From Hymenopellis radicata (Eukaryota > Basidiomycota > Agaricomycetes > Agaricales > Physalacriaceae): DNA of 15,906 nt. The notes beneath the pieces are model-generated. The model was not told where the DNA came from, made no database searches, and was given only the letters and a program-made list of their open reading frames with translations. The translations under genes and the position numbers were made by a program. The stretch lies in assembly GCA_015501595.1 (NCBI GenBank), contig JADNRX010001029.1, positions 1 through 15,906 on the forward strand. The letters run 5' to 3'. Below, piece by piece: positions 1-8,505 of this stretch (its first letter is position 1; the number at the start of each line of letters is the position of its first letter).

Positions 1-949
1 GGTAGTTCTGCTGCGAAAAGGATTTGATGAAGCGTTCGTGTAGCCCGAAGGTGTGTCCATCGAAGAGCCTCCATGGCATCCGATGCTGCGACAACGGCGT
101 ACATGCTGTACGATGTCGCGGGCGTAAGCTTCCTTCTCTTAACCTATACTTTTATTACAGGCGCTCATCTATTGACAGATCAAAGAGGGCACGAACTTCA
201 AGGTCCTCATGTTCGGCATTGGCGGTCTTGGTCATCTTGGTCTTCAGTATGCTAAGCATTACGGTGCCACTGGTATGTCTCGCCTTCGCTAAATCTTATC
301 AACCTTTTCACACCAGCCCTCTGTCAGTGTACGCCGTTGACATCAAGCCTGAAGCCCGCAAACTCGCGCTTGAGCTCGGCGCTGAGGCTGCTTATGATCT
401 CGCGACATTGAACGAGTTACTCACGGCGAACAAGTTGACGGTGGATATCACCATCGATTTTGCCGCCACGACTCAGAGTGCGTTATCTCAGCTCAGAAGT
501 CTTTCGATCCTTGAAGCCTTATTGAGATTGAACAGCCTTCGGATTTGCGGTCTCCGCGCTCAAGGGTAACGGCTTGAAGTACCCTTCTGACGCCAAGGCT
601 GTCATGGTGTGTACATTCATAGAAGGTTCTCATATATTGCTTACGCGACGAGTAGGTCGGCGTCTCGGAAGAATCGATGACCTTTTCTACACTCGAGATC
701 ATAGGCTCTGGCATTTCCGGTATGCATACTTTTCGAACACTTCAATGCAAGCTAACACATAGCTTAGTCCTGTCCAGCCTTTACGGCCCACGTAGCTCGA
801 CCGAAGCCGCCTTGGACCTGTTCGCGAAAGGCGCTGTTCGAGGGCATTTCAACACAGAGCCGCTGGAGAAGGTTAATGAGGTTATCGACAAGCTGAGGGC
901 GTACGAGATTACTGGTCGTACGGTGTTGATCCCGAAGCATCATCATTAA
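1..949 (+). CDS. Zinc-type alcohol dehydrogenase (MDR family), 3' part, frame disrupted
   Basis: Medium-chain dehydrogenase oxidising alcohols with NAD; the N-terminal catalytic-zinc half lies left of the window. Readable exons are about 1-123, 179-272, 328-606, 656-719 and 768-949, with GT..AG introns of 48-55 nt (124-178, 273-327, 607-655, 720-767). The Rossmann motif GIGGLGHLG is at about 212-238 and the second strand YAVDIKPE follows the next splice site; its Asp suggests NAD rather than NADP. The last exon carries SLYGPRSSTEAALDLFAKG and ends PKHHH. Breaks seen: an in-frame TAG at about 40-42, a one-base loss near 66-70 (reading passes from PEGVSIEE to SMASDAATTAY), and disturbed frame at about 475-545. 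These may be sequence errors or real decay. It converges on the F-box gene, whose stop is about 80 bp away. Family assignment is firm; substrate unknown. Confidence 0.8.
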
Positions 950-3050
950 GTGGTTCCCTTACGATACTTTGAATAGATTCACGAATGTTTAATGTTTATG
1001 CAACGAAAATACAGTATTATTTAAAATGACTACGCTATATGACCGTCGTTGACTACCACAACGTCGCTCGGATCCCGCTCTCCCAGTTGACGCATACAAT
1101 CTAATACCTCAGGCTGGAGGTCGCCGCCCTTCCGAATGCCAAGGACAACCGACTTCAACGCCGACCCGCCCATTCTCGACTGCAGCATGGGGACCAAGTC
1201 TGCCGGCGGCCGTCGATCCGCCGCCCAAACCAACTCCAGCGACTCGAGCTTGTGCAACAATCCGCCCGTCTCAGGTGCACTGCAGAGAGTGAAAACTCGG
1301 GATCACTGAGAAGCGATGGTCCACGCTCCTTGCCTTCGCGAATCTCGAGGGTTTCCAGCTCGGGCATTACACGCAACAAGGCGATGATGGCTCGTGCAAA
1401 GGAGTCGTCGAATGCATTGTCGGCGGAGCATCCGAGAAGACGTAGAATATGAACGATTTGAGTTATGCACTTCGATCTGGTTATCGCGGCCAAAAGGCCT
1501 AAGATGTTCGGGTAGCCAATGTTGTTCTGGCCATCTAAAGTCTCTCGCCAGGAGTCTGGGGTGCATGGCGCAACCTACTCAACGTCCTTGAGAGTAGGCA
1601 CGTATAGTGCTTCGAGATACCTCGGTAAATCGCCATTCCAGTGAGCAGGCCCGAGAGGGATGTGAACTTGCTAGCCACAATACTCGTGTTCGCAAGCGTG
1701 TTCGGCTATAGAAAGGCAAATGTCGCAAGTTGAGTTTGAGTTCCGCTTCCTTACCGTCGCGAAAAGAACTCTGCAGGAATCTGGTGGAGTACGTGCAAGT
1801 CCTGGTGCTCGAGAATGATACTGTCAAGCTGTTTCCAAGGTAAGCCCTGAGAAGGCCAAAAGGATTCACCGGAGTACATGTAGTCATCCTCATTGAAGAA
1901 ACAGAAGGATTTGAATTTGGGGGCCGATTCGAATATTTTCGGCAGGCGAGTTGGCGTGTCATGAATGACATCTGGTACTTTCAACGTAACGGCCTCAAGC
2001 AGATTGGGTGTAATCGGGCTCCGGTGGTGATCGTCCTGCCCTTGCGAGTTTAGAGGCTGAAGAGCGCCTTGCAGCAGAGCTCCGAAATCGTCTAGTTGAT
2101 GGAGCGGTATTTGAAGGCAAATGTCCTTCCAGCGTGGAAGCGCTTGAAAGATCCTGCTCAAGACAGCCTTGAAGTATTCTTCCGTTTCTTCGTAGACATC
2201 GTGATTCCCGGCGGAAGGACGTCCATCAAGAGGGCCCTGTATGTGTAGCGACAGCGGAAGGCTCCCACTGAGATCCAATTGATGATTGACCATCACAGGT
2301 GCACGGTTCTTAGGCCCGAGATGGATGATCGTCCAGAGGAAAGGAGTATCGAGAAGAATGGTACGCCACTGTGAGCACACCACAGCAAGGATGACTGGAT
2401 TCTCGAAGCGCATTGAGTGCCCAGACACAGGCGTGCGGCAGAAATGTGTGAATATCATACACAGCACTTCGGCAGGAAGACGGCGGATGGAGAAGGTTCG
2501 ATGAATTGGCGAGTGCGGGTGACGGCGATGTTAAGAGGAGTGTGGCGGTCCTCCAATGTCTGTAGCAAGGATTTAGTGCGTTCGATCGCATCTGCGAGCC
2601 CAGCTAGCTCGGCGGACGGCGCAAGGAGGTCGTTCTCGATCGCCCGTACTTCGATTTCAGAAGGTGTGTAGAATGCTTTCAAGCGTTTGTTGTGATGGAA
2701 CGGAGGAGCGTAAGGCGTGAATGGGATAGACTTGTGGCATTGACTGCAGAGCTCCACGTAGCTGCTCGTTTGTCTTCTGCGTAGATCCGTTAATGTCGAT
2801 AGAGTAGTAGAAAGGCAGCAAATTGAAAAGGGCCTAGGTGTAACTCAGCCCAATTGGAAACGACAGAGAAAGCTGTAACTTACTTTCGTGACATAGTCAA
2901 AGGCCATCATGAAGATGCTTCGTGCAGCCATGAGCTTGTTGATTTATTCGTAAAATTGTAGGGCAAGAGCCTCAATGTGGCGTTAGTGGATGATGGTGGA
3001 ACGGAAGAAAGGACCGCTGCTGTCACATCATTTATTTCACGATCACTCGG
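688..3050 (+). repeat. Left arm of a large inverted duplication
   Basis: The reverse complement of this segment aligns along its length with 3122-5304. It holds the dehydrogenase 3' end and a complete F-box gene. Anchor matches seen by eye are the block around 923-962 (matching 5053-5090), 1081-1330 (matching about 4685-4935) and 2990-3030 (matching about 3140-3180). The outer edge falls inside a dehydrogenase exon at about 688-697, where the shared sequence ctcgagtgta ends. Identity is uneven, about 70-75% in the F-box 5' half and about 93% near its 3' end (hand counts). Confidence 0.85.
1030..2931 (-). CDS. F-box / LRR-like protein, left copy, frame disrupted
   Basis: Probable substrate-recruiting subunit of an SCF ubiquitin ligase. 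A likely ATG lies at 2929-2931, with a first exon down to 2884 and a gtaagt donor at 2883; the acceptor is unclear. The protein then shows ELCSQCH (a CxxC pair common in mushroom F-box proteins), a helical coiled-coil-like stretch (SELAGLADAIERTKSLLQTL), and the F-box core RRLPAEVLCMIF at about 2450-2490 followed by VCSQWRTILLDTPFLW. The C-terminal part is LRR-like (LLRVMPELETLEI, LHKLESLELVW). It is about 65% identical to the plus-strand copy over the F-box half. Frame changes occur near 2485, 1750, 1660, 1590 and 1290; several match loss of one base from a run (for example gagttttcac against gagttcttcac in the sister copy). The substrate is unknown. It could be a pseudogene or a gene with sequence errors. 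Confidence 0.75.
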
Positions 3051-3121
3051 AGCACTTGCTGATTTAGAAAGGAAGCCGACAATCTCGATAAGTTAAAGAT
3101 GTGATTTGTTTTATTATCTTA
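3051..3121. other. Spacer at the centre of the inverted duplication
   Basis: About 70 bp, AT-rich, with no match between the two sides. It lies between two divergently transcribed F-box genes, so it and the flanking 100-200 bp of each arm must hold whatever promoters those genes have. No TATA box or other clear element was recognised. Confidence 0.5.
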
Positions 3122-3224
3122 TGAGGCAGTGCGAAAGAAATGACGTGACAGCAGCGTTCCTTTCTTCCGTTCCACCATCATCCACATCCATAACGCCACA
3201 TTTAGGTTCTTGTCCCATAATTTC

Positions 3225-4963
3225 ATGGCTGAATCTGCGACCAGCCATGTTGAACTTTGCGTCAAGTGCCACCATTATATCACATTCAGGCCGTACATGC
3301 CGCCCTTCTATGACAGCAGCGTCTTAAAGGCATTCTGCACACCTTCCGAAAGGGAGGTAAGGGCGATCGAAACCGACCTTCACGCACCGTCTGTAGAGCT
3401 AGGTGTTCTTGAAGCTCAGATCAAAACGGACCAAATGCCTGCTACGGACATTGGAGGATCGCCACACTCGTCTTAAACATCCCCATCACCCGTACTCGCC
3501 AATTTATTCAAGCCCTCTCCCATCCGCCGTCTCCCTTCCGAAGTGCTATGCATGATATTCATCCATTACTGCCACACTCCTGATCCCGAGGACCCAAACC
3601 GTTACGAAGTTCCGGCCACCCTTGCTGTCGTGTGTTCCCAGTGGCGTAGCATCCTTCTGACCACTCCTTCCCTCTGGACTACCATTCACCTTGGCCCCGA
3701 AAAGTGTTCGCCCGCGATTGTTAACCATCAACTAGAGCTGAGTGGGAGCTTGCCATTGATTATATACATCAAGGGCCCTCTCGATGAACGTCCTTCCGCC
3801 GGGAACCATAATGTATACGAAGAAACAGACAAGTACTTCAAGGCTGTATTGACCAAGATCTTGAACGCGCTTCCGCGCTGGAAGCACGTCTGCCTTGACC
3901 TCACTATTCACGAACTAGAAGCCTTTGGAGATCTGCTGCAAGGCACTCTTCAGCCTGTATATGTGCAAGGGCAGAATGACGATGCCCATAGGGCCCTGCT
4001 TTGCCCATCCTTCTCGAGGCCGTTACGTTGACGGTACCAAAGATCCTTCGCACTCCACCTCGCCTTCCGAAAATATTCGAATCCGCCCCTAAATTGAAAG
4101 TCTTTGGCTTCACCAACCTTGATGACCATGACTCAGGCGAAGCCTTTTGGCCTGTTCAAGGTCTTCCTTGGAAACAGATCGAGGACATTATTCTGGATAA
4201 TACGGACTTGTGCGTACTCAACCAAATTCCGGAAGAGTTCTATGAGGATGGCAAGGAATCGAGACTGAAAATATATTCAAATCGGACACTGTCGTATTAC
4301 TCGCACTGGCCGCATCCCACCATTGTGGTTAACAAGATTACGTCCCTCGTACTGGCACCTGTTTACTGGAATAGGAAGAAGTTGGCGAAATACCTTGAAG
4401 AAGTATCGGTACCTACCCTGGAGGACGTTGAGGTAGGCTGTACTTTGCACCTCAAGGAGGTCTGGCGGAAAACTCCAGACGGCCTGAACAACATTGGCGG
4501 CCAGAACATCTTAAGCGCGCTTCTCACCACCATAATCCGGTCGAAATGCAGGCTCAAGGCGTTCACCTTTCGCATACTTCGGAGAGCCCCGGACATTCCA
4601 TTCGATGACTCCTTTGCGCGCGCGATCGTCGCCTTGTTGCGTGTAATGCCCGAGCTGGAAACCCTCGAGATTTGCGAAGGCAGGAAGCGTGGGCCATCGC
4701 TTTTCAGTGATCCCGAGTTCTTCACTCTCTGTAGTGCACCTGAGATGGGCGGATTGTTGCACAAGCTCGAGTCGCTGGAGTTGGTTTGGGCGGCGGATCG
4801 ACAGCCGCCGGCAGACTTGGTCCCCATGCTGCAGTCAAGAATGGGTGGGTCAACGTTGAAGTCGGTCGTTGTTGGCGTTCGGAAGGGCGGCGACCTCCAG
4901 CCTGAGGTATTAGATTGCATGCGCCAACTGAGGGAGAGCGGGATTCAAGCGTCACTGTTGTAA
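3225..4963 (+). CDS. F-box / LRR-like protein, right copy, frame disrupted
   Basis: Paralogue of the minus-strand F-box gene, placed head to head with it. The start is taken at the ATG at 3225 (MAESATSHVELC), which aligns with the other copy's ATG. CxxC is in VELCVKCH; the F-box core RRLPSEVLCMIF begins at about 3525, followed by VCSQWRSILLTTPSLW. From 4001 to the TAA at 4963 one open frame of about 320 codons covers the LRR-like C-terminus (LRVMPELETLEICEG, LHKLESLELVWAADRQ). The frame is broken between about 3437 and 3525, with apparent extra bases in A runs and a C run, and at about 4000, where one T seems lost. A full-length protein would be about 570 aa, usual for this fungal family. Likely role: SCF ligase adaptor; target unknown. 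Confidence 0.77.
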
Positions 4964-5052
4964 AACTTGGTCATCCAAGGTAGTCAGATCAAAGACATAA
5001 TACTGTTTCTTCCTTGCATACATATCAAACATTTGTTGGACCATTAAAGAGA

Positions 5053-5304
5053 TCGTAAGGGAACCACTTAATGATGGGGCTTCGGATCAACACCGTACGA
5101 CCACTAATCACGTACGCCCTAGCGCCTCCGCGTTGACGCGTCCGTAAACAGTGCCTTTCGCGAATACATCCAAGGCGGCTTCGGTCGAGCTAAGTGGGCC
5201 ATAAAGGCTGGACAAAACTAAGCCATGTGTTAAGTAACTTGCATTGAAGTGTTAGAGAAGTCTGCATACCGGTTCAAATGCCAGAGCCTATGATCTCGAG
5301 TGTA
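5053..5304 (-). pseudogene. Truncated alcohol dehydrogenase remnant
   Basis: Reverse complement of the dehydrogenase 3' end in the left arm. On the minus strand it begins inside an exon, keeps the intron with its gtatgc donor and gcttag acceptor, and reads LSSLYGPLSSTEAALDVFAKG before an internal deletion of about 30 bp that removes the equivalent of the VNEVIDKL region. An in-frame stop (TGA) follows. It has no upstream exons and cannot encode an enzyme. It was carried along when the neighbouring F-box gene was duplicated. This is true decay rather than a reading error, because the deletion is large and substitutions are many. Confidence 0.85.
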
Positions 5305-5450
5305 AACATCCACGAGAGAAGAGAAGAGAAGTCAGAGGCTCTTCCAGTGAGCAAGGAGGAAATGTTTTGGGACCAAATACTGTTCGCTCAATCTATGGCA
5401 CAAGAAGAGCAATTAGCGAGAACCGTCTCATTTGAGCAAAACATACAAGA

Positions 5451-6454
5451 TCAGACTATCTTCAGGCATGACGTCGACTCCTCCAAGTGTTTGTTCTCCT
5501 CATCCACTACTTTTTGTCGTTCAGCAATAATATCCACGACCCGTCCAAGCATACTCTGCCTCCCGACACACGTCCTTACGCATGCCGCATACCATACGAG
5601 CTTCCTCCGTACTTTGGGTTTCCTCATAAATGCGTCGTGCAGATCGCCCAGCATGCGCAACGCATTATCGTGCGGATGGAGCCCGGCTTCTGTAACGACG
5701 TGCGGACGGAGGAGAACCAATGCGTCGGAGAGGAGTGCAGATGCGGGAACATCCTTGGACGAAAGGGAAGTGATAGCATCGTCGACGGACGCGAATACCA
5801 ATGTGGAGTTGGTCTCCGTAAGGAAAGGAAGGAAGGTGGTTAAGAGGACTGGCGCCTCGTCCGAGTCCGTGACGGATGTTACTGCAAGGTGCCGACAAGT
5901 ATAGGCGTACGCGACAGATATGGCGAACAGATTGTGCATAATCCCTATCGTAGGGGTGGGCTTTAGAGCGGCAGGAATATCCGGCAGCGGCGGTTTAGCT
6001 TCAGATCCTGTTTCCTCCCACCACGGTGTGAACGACAAGACCGAAAAAGGCGACGCGAGGAACCGAGTGCGCTCCTCCGGCGTCAAGCGTTGCCAAAGCG
6101 CGTCCGTATCGTCGAGGTCCACGCCAGCAAACCGGTCGTCCACATCCTCTTCTTCTTCTTCGTCATCGTCGCTGTCGTCCGGCGCCTCCTCCAGCCGCTT
6201 GAGCGTTTCCATCATCTTCACTCGCTCCTGTGCTTTAGCCGTCGCGCCCTCCGTCGTAATCTCTTTCCGATAAAATCCCTCAGAGCATTCACCGTGTGTA
6301 GGACTCCGGAAACATTCCAGCGAACAATATGGGGCATTGCAAGATGGACAAGTATATTTTGCTACTTGTCTGTTACATCTGCAGAAAAGGTTAGTAATGG
6401 AATTGGGATAAAGGTGAGGACTTGCAAATTACAAACAATGTCAGAAGATGCCAT
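5451..6454 (-). CDS. HIT zinc-finger protein, ZNHIT2-like
   Basis: Intact two-exon gene: 6454-6426 and 6378-5451, total 957 nt and 318 aa. The joined N-terminus has the full HIT zinc-finger pattern with zinc ligands C8, C11, C20, C23, C28, C32, H38 and C41, including YTCPSCNAPYCSLECFRS, very like animal ZNHIT2. An acidic tract (DDSDDDEEEEEDVDD) lies at about 77-91, followed by TPEERTRFLASP and a mostly helical C-terminal region without a recognised motif. In animals ZNHIT2 links the R2TP/RUVBL chaperone machinery to U5 snRNP assembly; the fungal role is inferred. The intron (6425-6379, 47 nt) must begin with GC (GCAAGT) to keep the frame and zinc ligand C11. The gene is divergent from the reductase at 7113. 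The family call is firm; whether it is the strict ZNHIT2 orthologue is less certain. Confidence 0.85.
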
Positions 6455-7112
6455 CTAGAGTAGATAGTCTGTTAACTGCTGTGGCCAGCATTGAGAGACT
6501 CACTCTACTTGTATCTAAATCAACATCATGATGGTTTCTGGAAAAGAAAAGTTGTCCACGTGATCCAAGCGTTATGGTTACAGATGTCATTGTCACAAGT
6601 AACACCATTTCCAACACGACGGCAACAGGACGGCAAAGTCGAGGAGACCGAAACAGCTGCGGCCTGGTCATATAGCGCTAGCTCGATGTCGTGAACACGA
6701 ACATGACGTTTAAATTTGCCGGCATTCTTCGGATAAAATCAGACCAATTCAAGTAACGCCACAGTTTGCACCTGACCTACGTCGGGGAGCGGGTATAGTA
6801 ATGGCGCATCTAAGGCTGTAGTGCTCCGCATACAATTCACGAAGCATCGTTGATTTACCTCAGAGGTGAGGGTATCCAATTTCTCTAGTGATTCCGCCTC
6901 TACTCAGTGTGCTGTCTCCCTTGAAGATCTATTTCCCTTGTCTCGGTCTCCTGCCCGGCAATGATTATGAGGGCATCCAAATCCATTACCTTCATCACCG
7001 AGGCTCCCGGTATAGTTATGGGGAACCAAACTTGAAACCTCATGGACCTAGCCAATTTAAAGGATAGCCGCCCACCCCCATCCCTAACTCTCTGCTTCTC
7101 TGCTTCTTTGAC
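6455..7112. promoter_or_regulatory. Shared upstream region of divergent ZNHIT2-like and reductase genes
   Basis: 658 bp between two start codons with no supportable gene. On the reductase side a CCAAT box is at 7052-7056 and a CT-rich leader at about 7078-7110 runs up to the ATG, as is common in basidiomycetes. No clear TATA box was seen on either side. The call as a bidirectional promoter rests on gene arrangement. Confidence 0.45.
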
Positions 7113-8505
7113 ATGGCACAGTCTCTCGTCCTAGTCTGTATATCCTCCTTACACGATACGAGCATCGTGACTGAACGATTGCTGCAGGTTACCGGTGCCA
7201 CCGGATTCATCGCCGCTCACATTATAACGCTGCTGCTGAACGAGGGATACTCTGTTCGAGGGTACGTTTTGCTATACTCTGCCGCATCTCAATTCATCAA
7301 TCGCAGGACTGCACGATCCGCAAAGATCGATTCCTTGAAGGATGCACCAATTGGGAAACATCCCAACTTCTCACTGATCGCTGTAGATGATGTCGCCACA
7401 GATGATCTGACCCAGGCCATGCAAGGCAGTCAGTTTGTCTTTCATTGCCTAATTGTCTCAGCATGAGCTCCTCACAGGCGTCGCTTCCATTATTCATACC
7501 GCGACACCACTAGCGGGACAGGTGTCTCCGGAGGTTGCTGTGCGCGTAAGTATATTCGCCACAGCTTCTTAAACTCCCACTCAGATTATAAAGTCCGCGA
7601 AGGAAGGAAACCTTAACGTCCTTGAATGCGCTTTGAAGGCAGGCATCCACAAGGTCGTCATAACGAGCAGCTGGGGAACACTCCTTGATCGTGAGCTGCT
7701 TCAGTTGAACTTGAATCCCACGACGTTTTGAACCGAACCACAGCTGACCTGAAGCAAGCTTTCCAGGGGCGTGTTCTGACCGACAAAGGTGATAGCCGAA
7801 CGAGTCCTTGACTTCTGTGGCACACTGACACCGCCTCCTTCCTTAGACTGGGGCCATGTCACGGAGGAAGAAACGCTGAGTGGGAAACACGACCCTCTAT
7901 GGATATACCTTGCTTCTAAACTCTTGGCCGAGAAAGCAGCGTGGCAGTTTGTGGACGAAAACCCTAGCATCGACCTCGCTACAAGTGCGTGACCATAAGT
8001 AGCCCCAATCAGTGTCTCCTCATAACCTTAAAAATTTCTAGTCAATCCTCCATTCGTCTATGGGCCCCTAGAATCGACATTCCCTGCTCCGCCTAACCCC
8101 ACCCGGCTCGGTGCCAACATATTCCCGTACAGTCTTATCCAAGGAGGTAAACTCCCACCTCAAATGGCGCCTCATGCTATCGATGTTCGCGATGTGGCAA
8201 AGGCGCATGTACGGGCGCTTGAGGTTCCGCCCGCTGGAAGAAAGCGCTTCGTCATAGTTGCAGGTTGGTTCACCTGGAAGCAGGCGGCGGAGTACCTTGA
8301 ACGCGCTATGCCGCAGTTGAAGGAAAGGCTTCCGCCTATTGAGGAGGCGCTCGGACTGCCTGGAGAGCCGTCCACAACTGATGTGAGCTATGCAAAGGAG
8401 GCTCTTGGTATCAAGGAGTATATTGGCTGGGAGAAGATGATTGTTGATACTATCACGTCTATTTTGGAAGTTGAAAAGACTTGGAAATTGTTTAACGTTC
8501 TGTAA
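7113..8505 (+). CDS. NAD(P)-dependent epimerase/reductase, extended SDR (dihydroflavonol-4-reductase-like)
   Basis: Intact gene with eight exons: 7113-7133, 7188-7261, 7307-7428, 7478-7545, 7585-7690, 7744-7788, 7847-7984 and 8042-8505. Together they give 1038 nt and a 345-aa protein, the normal length for the family. All seven introns are 39-58 nt, begin GT and end AG, and every junction keeps frame. Residues 9-18 read TGATGFIAAH, the extended-SDR dinucleotide motif. SSWGT at 123-127 supplies the catalytic Ser and YLASK at 166-170 the catalytic Tyr166/Lys170. NPPFVYGP and DVRDVAKAHVRAL are further family hallmarks. It probably reduces an aldehyde or ketone with NADPH in the cytosol; the substrate cannot be told. 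Fungal relatives are usually annotated as ketoreductases or cinnamyl/flavonol-reductase-like enzymes. Confidence 0.9.

Larger units (their letters stand above)
3122..5304 (-). repeat. Right arm of the large inverted duplication
   Basis: Inverted partner of 688-3050. It holds the second F-box gene on the plus strand and an antisense dehydrogenase remnant. It is about 180 bp shorter than the left arm because of small deletions, one of about 30 bp inside the dehydrogenase exon. The dehydrogenase intron lies at the same place in both arms, with donor gtatgc and acceptor gcttag kept, so the copy was made from DNA and not from spliced RNA. Confidence 0.85.

Noticed and set aside
3051..3121. Sequencing hairpin artefact (missed adapter) as cause of the palindrome
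   Set aside because: The two F-box copies differ by many codon-level substitutions (about 65% protein identity over the F-box half), which a same-molecule artefact would not give.
4363..4920. Minus-strand open frame of 185 codons
   Set aside because: Shadow of the right F-box gene, whose plus-strand frame matches its paralogue in protein sequence.
688..5304. Foldback transposon or MITE interpretation of the inverted repeat
   Set aside because: The arms carry host-type genes with introns, there is no transposase, no terminal motif and no obvious target-site duplication; segmental duplication explains it better.
5278..5904. Plus-strand open frame of 208 codons
   Set aside because: It overlaps the ZNHIT2-like gene in antisense, begins in the dehydrogenase remnant and has no recognisable domain; the opposite strand is clearly coding.
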